Assembly (NCBI GenBank): GCA_010279815.1
Contig: QEOQ01000426.1
Coordinates: forward strand, 496,116 to 530,799
From: Brachionus plicatilis
Taxonomy: Eukaryota; Rotifera; Eurotatoria; Ploima; Brachionidae
Length of the DNA stretch: 34,684 bases
Direction: 5' to 3'
The stretch's first letter is position 1, and every line of letters starts with the position of its first letter. The notes beneath the pieces were generated by a model. It was given only the letters and a program-made list of their open reading frames with translations, made no database searches and was not told the origin of the DNA. Position numbers and translations under genes: made by a program. Shown here piece by piece: positions 1-10,563 of this stretch.

Positions 1-1281
1 GTTTTAACATGGTGTCGATGGGAACTATTCCAGTGGAATAAATCCGGAAAATGAGGTTAAGCCCTGGAGTAGTCTGCAAGCGTTTACGGTATTTATTTTA
101 ATTAAATATAAAATTTTAAAAAAATATGATTTAATGAAAAAAAATCACTTTACTTGCATCTAATAATTAGTTGATTTAAACATGAAGTTGGTGTTTCTAA
201 GGCTGTTATCCAAAATAAATGTTCGTATTTTAGGGACAAATGAAAAATTTACTTAAAAAACTAAATATTTTCTTTTAGATTACAAGAAAGCAGCGCCTTT
301 GACTGAAAATTAACTTTTTAAATTAAATCTTTCATTTAAATAAATATTTTTGTTTAAAAAATTTTTTTTTACTCTGAAAATCTAAAAACAATATTTGTAT
401 AGGTAATATTTAAGGACTAGGATTAATTAGAGCTGATGTAAATGCTTCAAAAATTTTTTCTCTAAATTCTTGAATGGCACACAAAAAAATTTCTACAAAA
501 AAACAACTCGATATTTTTTTGAATTTATTTATTTTTAAAATAAAATATTATTTTTTGGATTAAATTTAATATCTAAAACATACTCATACTTTTAACAGAT
601 TGGATAACCGCGTTCAATCTCAATTATAAAAAAATAAATAAACGCATAAAGAAGAAAAACTATCTGATTATTTTCAAATGGTTGCCTGGTAAACTTCTCA
701 TTTGAACAATGTTTTTAAAAGTAAATTGGGTAATGATTCATCAAAAAATATTAAGCTTTAAAGTCAAAATTATCTCTAAGAATAAAAAAATATAAAAATT
801 TGTGATATAATATTTGATTATTTTATAATAGCATTTTAAAATATAAATTTAAAATTTAATTATTAAAAAACATGGACTTATTTTAAAAGCTAATTTACTT
901 TTTCAGTTAAGTATTATTTCTAAATTATTTTTTAAATTATTTTATCTATCTGAATTTTGAATTTTTTTTAAAATTATTTTTACAAGTAAAATTAATTAGA
1001 TTTGTTTTTTTTTCATGCAAAAAAAGTCTCTAAAAAAATAATTTATTGAAAAATGAAAATTAATATAATTTTTAAATAATAAAAATTGCTGATTTAACTT
1101 ATTTTTTTAAATTAAATAATTTAAAAATAGACCACCAGGCTGTGTACAATGGATCTATTCCTTATTTTTAGACAAATTATTAAAAAGATACCGTAAAATC
1201 GTGACCATTACTCTTGGAACTATGTCAAAATTTGGGTTTATTCCATACGGAACTAATACCATCGAAACCATGTTATAAAAT
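1..1281. repeat. Repeat with imperfect ~95-base inverted ends
   Basis: Bases 1-95 and the reverse complement of about 1185-1281 align along their whole length at roughly two thirds identity. Shared blocks are AACATGGTGTCGATGG / AACATGGTTTCGATGG, a TATGGAATAAA-like block, a CCTGGAGT-like block and TTTACGGTAT. A related end occurs at 23816-23936. The interior is AT-rich without a recognisable ORF, so this is probably a non-autonomous DNA transposon. Its left edge may lie outside the window, so no target duplication can be read. Confidence 0.5.
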
Positions 1282-1565
1282 TTTTTTATTTTTTTTTAGA
1301 ATAAACCTTGACGTCTGACTTTAAACTAAGAGTAAGCGTAAAACTTTGATTTTATTTTTAGAATAATTTCGAATTTATTTTTTAATAAACTTAAAAAATT
1401 GTAGAGTTAAATTCGAAATTAAAAAAAATTAAAAATTAAACTTTATTCTAATTTTTGTATTTATTCTAAGAGTAAAAATTAAATTCGATTAAAAATTAAA
1501 AATTAAAATTAAATTTGAAATTAAAAAATTCGATTTAATAACCAAAAAAAACTGTATAAAAACAT

Positions 1566-1811
1566 TCATTTTTTATTTTGCCTAATAATTTTACCATTTT
1601 CGTCACAAGGTGGCCTTTTTCTACCACGTTTCTTTTGTGATAATTGATTTGAACAAGTTGCGATATTGGAAGCTATTGAAATTTGGGATTTGATTTGGTT
1701 GGTCTGAAGGTTCAATTCCCTAAGAGGGTTTCGATTAGTTGGCTTATGTCTATTTGTATTTACAGTTTGAGTTGACAATGGTGAAACATATGTTTTTGGA
1801 TCTTTTATCTA
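1566..1811 (-). CDS. Orphan C-terminal exon with AT-hook motif
   Basis: The frame runs about 80 codons from just after a possible acceptor (ttaaaaatag, near 1812) to a stop at 1566. It has no convincing ATG of its own, so it looks like a last exon. Near the C-terminus, KKRGRKRPPC has the basic-GR-basic core of an AT-hook, which binds the minor groove of AT-rich DNA; a lysine-rich tail follows. GC content is visibly higher than in the flanks, which supports coding. No upstream exon was found on this strand up to about 2700. It could be a host chromatin gene fragment or a transposon remnant; I do not recognise the family. Confidence 0.3.
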
Positions 1812-2521
1812 TTTTTAATCGAAACCCTTATTAATTTTAGAGTTTTGAATGAAATTTCAAAATTTTTTGATTCTTTTTGGCTTCCGGTAACTTTTAAAAC
1901 ACTGAAATTTTAACATTTTAACTTGAAATAAATTCATTCCTGAATTAAAAGTTATTTTTTAAAAAATTGAATTTAAAAATCAAGTTTTTAACAGAGTTGG
2001 TTCAAGAGTCAAAGTTAGATTTCCACTAATTATCTTGAAAAAGTCAACTTATTTTGCTATGTCAAAGAATTTCTTAGTGTTGAAAAATAAAATTTAAGTT
2101 TTCAAAATTCCCAAACTTAGCTTATATAACAATCCCAATTAATTTTATAAATTATTTTCAAATTTGAAGTTATCGAACAAAAATTTTTAAGTTATTAATT
2201 TAAAAATTTGAAAAGTAACTGAGTAAAATTCATACAAAAACAAAATTAAATTAAATCTACTTGGTTATATATTTGTATATATAATTTATGAGGGAAAATT
2301 AAAGACTGACTTTAAATTAAAAAAAAAAAAATCTTTTTATTCCAAGAAAAATTTACAGATTGTTTAGGGATTTTAGAGCAAAAGCTCTTTTGAATAATAC
2401 TAATATTAACTCAAATTATCTTTAATTTATTATTTTTTTATTCCTAATTTAATTCAAGACATTAGGCAAATAAAATTTAATTTTTTTATTATATATACAA
2501 CATAAAAGACCTAATTCAAAT
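1812..2521. other. AT-rich spacer, no gene seen
   Basis: Low-complexity AT-rich sequence between the orphan exon and the NUDT9-like gene. No ORF, RNA gene or repeat boundary could be supported. Confidence 0.5.
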
Positions 2522-2551
2522 ACCATTTAGTAAACAAAGTTACTAAATGGT
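2522..2551. repeat. Perfect 12-base hairpin upstream of NUDT9-like gene
   Basis: ACCATTTAGTAA at 2522-2533 is exactly inverted at 2540-2551 around a 6-base spacer, acaaag. It lies about 175 bases upstream of the start codon of the next gene. It could be a regulatory dyad or the remains of a small inverted-repeat element. Confidence 0.6.
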
Positions 2552-2724
2552 TTCATAGCATGATCTCTGACGTATTTGAAGATAAAATATTTTTCAGCAT
2601 AAAAAAATTTCGAAACACCATGGAAACACCAAAATACTAAATGCATACTTTCATAAAATTTATACTAAATTAAAAATTTTAAACTAAATTGTGATTAAAA
2701 GCATATTTATTGATAAAAAGAAGT

Positions 2725-4389
2725 ATGGGTAACACGGTTTGTGTTACAAATACGGCAGCTCCGTTGCCTCCGCGGATGCATTTCAAGTGCCGCAACGACA
2801 CCGAAGACCAAACCCGCACTTGTCTCATCTATTACGATCACAAAGATGTTCATGTACAAAAAAAAATTATTTTTTTAAAAAAAGTATTCATATTTTTCAA
2901 TAGAGATTTCCGGTTCCACAGTCCAAAATTGACATGAGCAAAAAGTACACTGAGTACCGTCCAGTTGAATTCACAGCCGACAAAATTCTCTCCAAGTCTA
3001 ATAAACTACCCAAAGACCCCCACATGTAAAATATTAATTAATTTTTTTTTAACTTTTTTTAATTTTTAAAACTTTTAAAAATTCTAAAAAAAAAAAATTT
3101 GAAATTTTTTTTAGAGATGACCCTGAATACAAGACAATAAGATTTAATGATATGGATTTTAAGTTTGATTGTGACAGACGCAGCTATTATGGGCCCTATG
3201 AGCTAATGGACTACAAAGACAACACAAATGTCAAAGTTCCGAAGAACCCGGTGGGCCGGACTGGAATAATTGGCCGGGGCCGTTTGTTTAGGTGGGGTCC
3301 GAACCATGCCGCGGATCCCATCGTTACCAGATGGAAGCGTGACATAAATGGCAAAATAATCAAGCATCCTGATACAAATAGACAAATTTTGGAGTTTGTT
3401 TGTATTCAGAGGAGAAATACATGTGAATGGGCCATACCTGGTGGCATGAGGGATCCTGGCGAAAAAATAAACAAAACTTTGTTGCGTGAGTTTAAGGAAG
3501 AGGCGCTGAACATAAACAACAATGAAAATGGCATCGAGTTTAACAAATTCGAGCGTATTGTGGTCAATACCAAAGATTTGAACAAAATATTGGACAGGTT
3601 TTTCAAAGGAGGCACAGAAATATACCAAGGGTATATGGACGATCCACGAAATACTGATAATGCGTGGATGGAGACTTTGGCGTGCAATTTTCATGATGAA
3701 ACCGGTAACATAGTCGGCCAGTTTAAGCTAGAAGGAGGTGATGATGCCAAAGATGCTCGATGGATGGAACTGAGCCGAGATCTAAAGCTTTTCGCAAGTC
3801 ATGTGGATCTGTTAAGGGAGGTAGCTGTACTACATCGGGCTCACTGGTAATATTCATTCCAGTATGGAATTTTCCATTTTTTTTATTTGATCAGTTTAAA
3901 ATCTAAAGGTGCTTATTAAATAAAAATAAATTTAAAATTAAATATTGATAATTTTGTTGATTTTGTGTAAAGACAAATAAATTTTGAGAATTTTTGTTTT
4001 TTTTTTCAGTGTAAATTGGTTCTTTTTTTCAAAATTAATTCGGCCACCTTTAGAATTTTTTTCAATATTAAATTAATGTATTTTTTGTTTTTTTTTTAAT
4101 TTAAAAAATGCATTTTTTTTTCAAAAAAATTTTTATCTCAATAAATAAATAAATTATATTTTATCATTTTTAAAAGTATATTTAATTAAGTTGAATTAAG
4201 TGAAATTAAATTTTCTTTTCTAGAAGTTTAAGAACCAAGTCTGATCATCTTTTACTTATTCTTATGTATTTTAGGTTAAAAGCAGTAAAGTATAAAACTG
4301 GATATCTTCTAACACAAGGCAAATATATTCCAAATTTAAAAGAAAACCCACTCAACCATGATGAAATAAACGACACAGAAATTGAGTGA
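2725..4389 (+). CDS. NUDT9: ADP-ribose pyrophosphatase, NUDT9 family (4 exons)
   Basis: Hydrolyses ADP-ribose to AMP and ribose 5-phosphate; the same fold forms the C-terminal domain of TRPM2 channels. Exons: 2725-2853, 2904-3025, 3115-3846, 4275-4389; all junctions are GT-AG and in phase, giving 365 residues. Exon 2 carries the conserved lead-in RFPVP...YRPVEFTA. Exon 3 carries GRTGIIGRG, RWGPNHAADPIVTRWKRD, the Nudix box (Gly194, Glu200, then REFKEE at 208-213) and DDPRNTDNAWMET. The glutamates are intact, unlike the degenerate Nudix box of vertebrate TRPM2, so activity is expected. If the last intron is retained, translation ends in-frame at 3848-3850 after HRAHW (328 residues). The start ATG follows the stretch ataaaaagaagt; the protein begins MGN with Cys6, so acylation is conceivable but weakly supported. 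No mitochondrial presequence is evident, unlike human NUDT9. Confidence 0.9.
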
Positions 4390-5149
4390 TGAGAAAGGGG
4401 AATATTGGATCAGCTAAAATTTTTTTAAATTTTTTTAAGAATTCAAAGTTTTTTTATGGAACTTTGAAAATCAAATTTAGGTTAATTAGATTAATTTTTA
4501 TGCTTTGGTTTTTTCCAGAGTTGATTAAAAGTCACAAGTCTCAAGTCCAAGCTTTAAAATTTTGAATACTGAAGAAGAAATTTAAGCTAAAATTGCAACA
4601 AAATTCTGATATATGGCAAATCTATTGCATTAGACAACCCAAGAGTATATAAATTTTTTGATATCAAGCCTGATCTAGCAAATTTACATCTAAAAACTCT
4701 GATTTTTTTCCTTAAGGCTAATGGTAGCTTCTCCCCACGACTCTTAAAAAGTTGAACAATTAGAAACAAATTTCAATTAGCCATCAACATACATAAAAAA
4801 ATTCTTGAAATAATTTTTTCATAGGCATTTAATTTCGTTCCAACTTATAATTTCAAGCATCTCACAAGGATACAGTTAGAGCTGGTAGACTGGCTTGAAA
4901 TTTAAAACCGACTTCTGAAACCGGTTCCAGACATCTATTGACAATAAAAAAAAAATCCTTTAAAAAACTTTTTATCCTTTAAAAACTTAAAAACTATAAA
5001 GTCTCTTGAAAAAAAGAATGTACTATTTTTACTTTTTGACAAAAAAACCCAAATACTATAAAGTCTCCTTGTTCCTTTTTGATTTTTTCTAGTCAAAAAG
5101 AATGTTCTTTTTGTACTTTTTAAAAATTATATGTTAGCTTTAGTCAATA
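4390..5149. other. Downstream spacer of NUDT9-like gene
   Basis: Mostly AT-rich. An AATAAA at about 4943 could end the four-exon transcript; another near 3918 could end the intron-retained form. A plus-strand frame at about 4601-4750 (KILIYGKSIALDNPRVYKFF and on) looks protein-like but has no start and no family I recognise; it is probably a transposon fragment. Confidence 0.35.
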
Positions 5150-5690
5150 AAGATCGCGGCCGTCCGTCCAAGCCTGTTTGCGGCTCCGACTCGTCCGTCC
5201 CATCCGACCAACCCGTCCAACCAACCCGTCCGTCCAAACCGATTTACACGGCCGATCTAGCCGATCCATCTGGCCGACCCATCCGACCTAACCGGCCGAC
5301 CGGTCTGACCTAACCGACTTACACAGCTGACTTAGCCGTCCACACCTTCAGATATTGCCGGACGACCTAGGCGTTCAATATTTTATACAATTTTATTAAG
5401 ATACTTCTTATTTGTTATAAATTGAAAAAATGTTTACCTGAGAATTTCCTTCTTGGGCAATATTTTACTTTAAGATTTCAAAATGATTAACTCATATTGG
5501 ATAATAAGCTCCCATTAAGAAATCCTCATATGAAAAATATTAAGTATTTTTTTTTAATTTTTGATAAAAAATAAATAAATTTTTTTCTAAAATAAAATAT
5601 TGAACACCTAGACCGGGCAGTTCTGTCAGACGGCATGACCAGACAGGTTTAGACCGGCCGGATCGTTGGCGCTACGTTTTTATTAAAACC
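5150..5690. repeat. GC-rich fold-back element with AT-rich loop
   Basis: Bases about 5150-5386 and about 5592-5690 are strikingly GC-rich in a very AT-rich window. They are built from short CCGTCC / CCGACC / GACCGGCCG words with a rough 10-base rhythm. The inner edges are inverted copies: 5361-5386 ends in GCGTTCAATATTTTAT, and 5592-5617 reads its complement with 21 of 26 bases matching. The ~205-base centre is AT-rich. It is probably a non-autonomous fold-back or MITE-type element. The outer ends and target duplication are unclear. Confidence 0.5.
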
Positions 5691-6051
5691 GCTGTAAATA
5701 AAATTAAATTTTAACTTATTTTATTTTTTAATTTTAACTAAATAAAGTTTAATATTAATATTTTTCTAAATCAGCAGATAAAAATCCATATGAATAAACA
5801 TTTTATAATATATTTTTGGAAAAATAATTTTGGTATATATAATCCACCCTTTTAAATATACAATACAATTTATAAGCCTTTTAACAATATTTTTGAGGCC
5901 GTTTTTGTATATAACAAGAATGGATTATCATCTAAATATTTTAATTTTTGCTGTTATATTTATATAAAAAAAAAAACAAATCTATCAAAACTAAACTTTT
6001 TACTCATAATTTACAATTTTTAAATGATAATTTAAGCCTTTTTTTGACTAC
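5691..6051. other. AT-rich spacer, no gene seen
   Basis: No supported feature between the GC-rich element and the palindrome cluster. Confidence 0.5.
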
Positions 6052-6191
6052 AGTGACATGTCACTTACTTGGACACTAAATTTTGTAAAAATCGTCATTT
6101 TTAGGCCTTTTTCGACTAATGCGACATGTCACTATAGTCGAAAAAGGTCAAAATGAAAACCAGTGTTCGATGAATAGTGACATGTCACTAT
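6052..6191. repeat. Cluster of ACATGT-centred palindromes
   Basis: Three dyads share the core GACATGTC. AGTGACATGTCACT at 6052-6065 is a perfect 14-base palindrome. The dyad at 6106-6147 has perfect 13-base arms (CCTTTTTCGACTA) around the core. ATAGTGACATGTCACTAT at 6174-6191 is a perfect 18-base palindrome. The shared arm words suggest copies of one short inverted-repeat element. Confidence 0.65.
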
Positions 6192-6239
6192 AAATAGAGT
6201 GACTCATTTTTTGTTGATTTTTTTAAAGATTTTCTGCTT

Positions 6240-6247
6240 AATTAAGG
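6240..6247. repeat. Left target-site duplication of hAT-1
   Basis: AATTAAGG directly precedes the left inverted repeat and is repeated exactly at 10556-10563 after the right inverted repeat. Eight bases is the hallmark length for hAT insertion. Confidence 0.85.
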
Positions 6248-6289
6248 TAGCGTTGGCAATCGATTATCAATTATCGATTCAATAATCGA

Positions 6290-6540
6290 CTAACTTTAAA
6301 TCGATTAATTTTTTTGAGCCGATTATTAAATCGATTAATTTTTTTTAGTCGATTATCAAATCTATTAATTTTTTTTAGTCGATTATTAAATCGATTAATT
6401 TTTTTTAGTCGATTTTTTAATCGGTTAAATTTTTTTAGTCGATTATTAAAACGATTTTATTTTAGTCGATTATTTAATCGACTATTTTTTATGATCAACT
6501 ACTAAATCGATTTAAAAATCGATTGATTTTTTCTAGTTGA
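6290..6540. repeat. Subterminal 30-base tandem repeats, left end of hAT-1
   Basis: About eight copies of a 30-base unit on the theme TTAGTCGATTATTAAATCGA plus a T-run, with increasing divergence inward. Such subterminal motifs are typical transposase-binding sites of hAT elements. The short ORF across it (FFSRLLNRLIFFSRL) is only a translation of the repeat. Confidence 0.8.
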
Positions 6541-6619
6541 CAGTAAAGTTTCTAATACATCTCGTAATGAAAAATTAGGAATTAGCAAGAGATATTTTTT
6601 TTTAATCAATAAACATAAC

Positions 6620-6770
6620 GTAACGATCTGCAATTACCGACATTGTTGTTAAATATGGGATACTAGGTTTAACGACATGTCGTTAAATGGTTTTAAAAAT
6701 ATTGTGTCCACCAATTACCGACATTGTCGTTATGTACATACCGACAATGTCGGTAATTGCAGATCGTTAC
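6620..6770. mobile_element. 151-base MITE inserted at the hAT-1 transposase 3' end
   Basis: Perfect 27-base terminal inverted repeats start GTAACGATCTGCAATTACCG and occupy 6620-6646 and 6744-6770. The centre has further dyads around CGACATGTCG and CGACATTGTCG. It sits where the transposase frame loses its hAT dimerisation domain just after SDTGYTI (about 6815); hAT-like codons (KKISLAN) resume on the far side near 6590. No target duplication is obvious. Confidence 0.7.
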
Positions 6771-6775
6771 TTTAT

Positions 6776-8992
6776 TTAAATTGATTTAAAATTTAAGCAA
6801 AATATAGTATAGCCTGTGTCAGAAAAAAGTTGTTCGGAGGGTACTAAAGTAGCTGGGATGCAGAAAATCGATTTAACAACGGTAAAAAGAATTGGATAGG
6901 TTTCTTGGTTCATATTCCCAAAAGATAATGGTTCTATATTTTTGGAAGACTCTGAATTATATTTATAAATTTCTCTATCGATTATATTTAGTCTCGCAGC
7001 TGTTTTGTTATTATTTATATCTTTATTAAGATCAAATAATTGGAGTGTAGATTTTCTTTTAGAGTGGGAACCTTTTTGTTGAGATGTTTCGAATGTATTT
7101 AAGGAATCAGGTATATTGCTTAAATTTACAATCTTTAGACCTATTTTTTGTTCAATTGTAAATTCGGAGATGATGGTTTTTATGGTGTTCTTTGCTTCTG
7201 TTAAAAACTCTTTTCGAATCTCGTCAGAAAATCTCCCGAATAATTTAGTTCGAACATCGAGAAAAGTTGCTGCTATCAAATTTTTATTAGTAAATATTCC
7301 GTATTTTTCAGTAAACATATTTGTCCAATAGTTTAAAACTTCCTTTAGGACTCTAACATTTAAAGAATCATGTGGATCTACTAATAAACTAGCCTGCAAA
7401 CAGCCAAAAGTAGGAATTACAATAGAAATTGTCACATATTTACATCCAGATAACTCAAGAGTTGCATAATAAAAAGGCTCAAATACCTGGATAATTTCCA
7501 TAATGTTGTCTTGACCAAATTCACTGATCGACAAATCTTTATATTTACGACGAATGTCAGGTTGAGTTAAGGCGTGATTAATTGCATCTAATTGTTCATA
7601 TAAGCGTTCAATCATCATATTAGTTGAGTTCCATCTTGTTTTAACATCTTGTATCAATTTTTGCTGCTCGATATTAAGTAATATCTGAGCTTCAGACAGG
7701 TATTCACTTTACTTAATTGATTGATGAAAAACACCGACTGTTTTTCTACATTTTTCAATGAGACTTGCATAATTTTGCATACATTCGGCTTCGATATCAG
7801 ATAAAAAATTTTCCTCTCCCCTATTTTCATTCTAAAACTCCTTAAAAAATTTTCATTATATAACTTAGTGTAAAGTTAAAAATGATTCTTTGTTCAGCTG
7901 ACTTAATGATAACATCGATTTAATATAAATAAATGCAAAGATATTTATAATTAATAAATTAATTAATAAAGTTTGGGGAATTTTATATCAGTATTAATTT
8001 GGCCGCTAAATTTGTTCCCTCAAATTAACAAGAAAAATAAAAAATATTCAAGATTAAAAAATACATAAAAAAAATTTTTACCTTCTCGTTTGAATATTTT
8101 GACATTCTCTGTAGTATCAAATTCAATACATGCGCACAACAGCTAAATTGGTTAACTTCTTTCCGCATCTGTGATAAAGATGTTCTTGGTTCTGGATGTA
8201 CATCCGAATTAAGAAGCGATGATAAATTGATCATGTTTGAACAGTTGTCAGTTACAATTCCTACTATTTTATCAAATATGTTATATTCCTTTAAAACCAT
8301 TATAAGATTTTCTTTAATGGCTTCGCTTGAATGAGTTCCTGGAAGATGCCGAACAGCAAACTGTATGATGATAAAATCATTCTTTCTTCTAAACGAAGAT
8401 AAGTAACCCCCATATAAGGATAATTCTGGATTGAAGTCCAAAAATCTACAGTTATTGAAATTGACGAAGCTTTTGCCAAACTAGATTTAATCTTGATCAC
8501 TGTTCTATCGAATTCCTCATTTAAGATAATGCCGGATAATTTTTTGCGCTTCGGAATTGAGTAATTATTGTCCAACTCATGGACAAAATCTATAAACTCT
8601 CTATTTTCAACTATACGAAAAGGAAGGCTTGCACTTAAAACAAATTTTAAAAGTATATTGTCTGTTTTTGTATTACACTTCATTTTTTTGGTATTCGGTT
8701 CAGCTTCGTTTTAAGAATCTTCTTCCTTATTTTCACTTAGATTATGATTATTTCTTAGGTGATTCTTAATATTTGATGTTGAACCAAGCCATAGATAAAT
8801 TGAACTGTAGTGTGAGCATTGCAAATATTCCTTTCCATTTATTAGCTTCTTGAAACAATGTTCCCAAATAATAGAAGATTTTGAATAGCTTTTACGCTTA
8901 TTTCTTATTAATGGGACCTGCTGATTCACGTTTAAAAGTTGAGTATTTGATGGCTCATCCAAGGAACTAAGGGGTTGAATAAAACTTTCCAT
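6776..8992 (-). pseudogene. hAT transposase with BED zinc finger (hAT-1), decayed
   Basis: Would cut and paste hAT-1 in the nucleus. From 8992 downward: MESFIQPLSS, a BED-type finger (YLQCSHYSSIYLWLGSTSN then HLRNNH, with the second zinc cysteine lost), then LPFRIVENREFIDF and ITVDFWTSIQNYPYMGVTYL. A frameshift follows near 8390. The frame then continues FAVRHLPGTHSSEAIKENL, GIVTDNCSNM and CCAHVLNLILQRM. A 250-base intron (8081-7832, GT-AG, phase 0) leads to SDIEAECMQNY, DVKTRWNSTNMM and the dimerisation motif CIPATLVPSEQLFSDTGY. Nonsense codons: TAA at 8711-8713 and TAA at 7709-7711. The C-terminus is cut by the adjacent MITE. Confidence 0.9.
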
Positions 8993-10448
8993 TATTTTAA
9001 GATAATAATTAAAATGATAAGTTAATTTGTAAAATTTGATTTTTTGTTAAAATTAACTTTTTATTAATTTAATTTTTTAATTTATTATTTTTGTTTAGGA
9101 AAGTTACTTCCTAAATGTATAAAAAACAAAGGTAATCGCATGCCACAAAAATTATTAATAATTTAAATTAGTAAAATTTTTTATATTATATTAATATAAG
9201 GGGTTATATTTCTGGTAAAAGCGAAGGCAAAGTTTTTCTGAAGGGAAATCGATAGTGAAAAGTGAGAGAAAGATGAAGGGATAAGGTTTAAATGTGGCGC
9301 TTCCTGTCCTTGGTCACCAATTTCCCTGTTTTGGCCTCATCCTCTTTTTCTTTTTTGTCAAAACCCTCTGATCGCAAAAATTTTTTACGATATTTAAGTA
9401 ATATTCGAAATTATTTTGACTTTTAAAAGCATCAAAAAATAGTTTACCAAATTTTACGTAAAATTATAGGTAATACCATACTATTCTTGAGGTAAAAAAT
9501 CGTAAAAAAAGGAAAATAAAGTGTAAGATTTTTTATTTCTATTATTTAAATTTATTACAAAATTAATTCTTTGGATAAAATATGATCAATTTTAATTTTT
9601 CACAAAACAAAAAATCAAAATCATTCGTAAATCAGATCACGAAACATGCATTGGCATGACTCTAGAATCGTAAAGAAAAACGATTCATCTGGAAGAAACC
9701 AGATTGTCAGTAATTTTGATGTTGGGTTTTATAAATGAGCAACTAATCACATTTAATATAAACAATCAAGTAAAAAATCATATTAAAATCAATTATATTA
9801 AAATTTTTTTTAATCTTGAATAAAAAGTTTGCATTATTGCAGTCTTTATATTTCATTTGATACCGATCTTTATATTAAATTTTTTTAAAATTAATATTTT
9901 GCTCAAAATAGGTGATCGGGCTTTCGAGTGTGTCATTTTTTTCAAAATAAGGCTGTACATAGGTAACTTTAATATAATATTTTGGTTCTGTATCTAATTT
10001 CAGTTAGTTAGGCTTTAAAATAAATAATTTAAAAGAAATAAAAGAATTTTATTAAAATTAATAATAATTAACCTTTCTACTGTCGCTCAAAAAATCCACA
10101 ATCTCTTTATGGCAAAAGCGCTCCAATTAAGTACATGTCCAGAACTTTTTTGCAAGTATATAAAATTATATTTTTTTTCCTATTTGATTTTAAAATAAAT
10201 ATTGAACACGATTTTTAATTTTTTAATTATTTAAAACGTGCAAAACTGAGTTTTTAAATATTCAATTTTTGGTTTATTTTTTTAAAATAGGAATTTGAAT
10301 CTTTAGAAAGATATTAAAATAAGATGTCGTCAATTTCTTTGTCTATCTTTTTTCTTGATTTAATTTTTTGAATTTTAATCTTTATTGCTAATTCCTAATT
10401 TTTAATTTCGAGATATTTTAGAAACTTAATAGTAAACAAGGAAAAATA
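8993..10448. other. Noncoding 5' half of hAT-1
   Basis: AT-rich sequence inside hAT-1 upstream of its transposase. Bases about 9200-9390 are locally richer in GC (GGGATAAGG, GTGGCGCTTCC, TTCCCTGTTTTGGCC) and may be the old promoter or a nested fragment. No ORF is supported. Confidence 0.45.
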
Positions 10449-10540
10449 AATCGATTTAATAATTGACTAAAATAATTAACCGATTTAATAATCGACTAAA
10501 AAAATTAGTCGATTTATTAAATTTGTCAATCGATTGGAGT
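10449..10540. repeat. Subterminal repeats, right end of hAT-1
   Basis: Three degenerate copies of the left-end unit in inverted orientation, on the theme CGATTTAATAATCGACTAAA. They mirror 6290-6540 and end at the right inverted repeat. Confidence 0.75.
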
Positions 10541-10555
10541 CGATTGCCAAAACTA

Positions 10556-10563
10556 AATTAAGG
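10556..10563. repeat. Right target-site duplication of hAT-1
   Basis: AATTAAGG, identical to 6240-6247. Confidence 0.85.

Larger units (their letters stand above)
6248..10555. mobile_element. hAT-1 DNA transposon, 4308 bases, complete ends
   Basis: The ends are inverted: TAGCGTTGGCAATCGA at 6248-6263 against the complement of 10540-10555, TAGTTTTGGCAATCGA (14 of 16). Both sides carry the 8-base duplication AATTAAGG. Inside each end lie matching subterminal repeats built on TCGATTATTAAATCG. The interior holds a decayed minus-strand transposase (6776-8992) with a BED finger and hAT core, so ends and coding content agree. It is non-autonomous now, because the transposase has two nonsense codons, a frameshift and a disrupted C-terminus. 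The ends themselves could still be mobilised by a related transposase. Confidence 0.88.

Noticed and set aside
1709..1719. GGTTCAATTCC matches a tRNA B-box
   Set aside because: Flanking bases do not form a T-arm, acceptor stem or D-arm, and it lies within the AT-hook reading frame.
3203..3694. 163-codon minus-strand ORF, and a 93-codon one inside it
   Set aside because: Opposite-strand shadows of the conserved NUDT9-like exon, without any recognisable protein features.
4587..4769. 60-codon minus-strand ORF (LPLALRKKIRVFRCKFARSG)
   Set aside because: A plus-strand frame over the same bases looks more protein-like, and neither has a recognised family; noted only as possible debris.
5131..5313. 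60-codon ORF rich in Arg, Pro and Ser
   Set aside because: It is the translation of the GC-rich CCGTCC/CCGACC repeat.
6314..6505. 63-codon ORF of repeated RLLNRLIFFS
   Set aside because: It is the translation of the hAT-1 subterminal tandem repeat.
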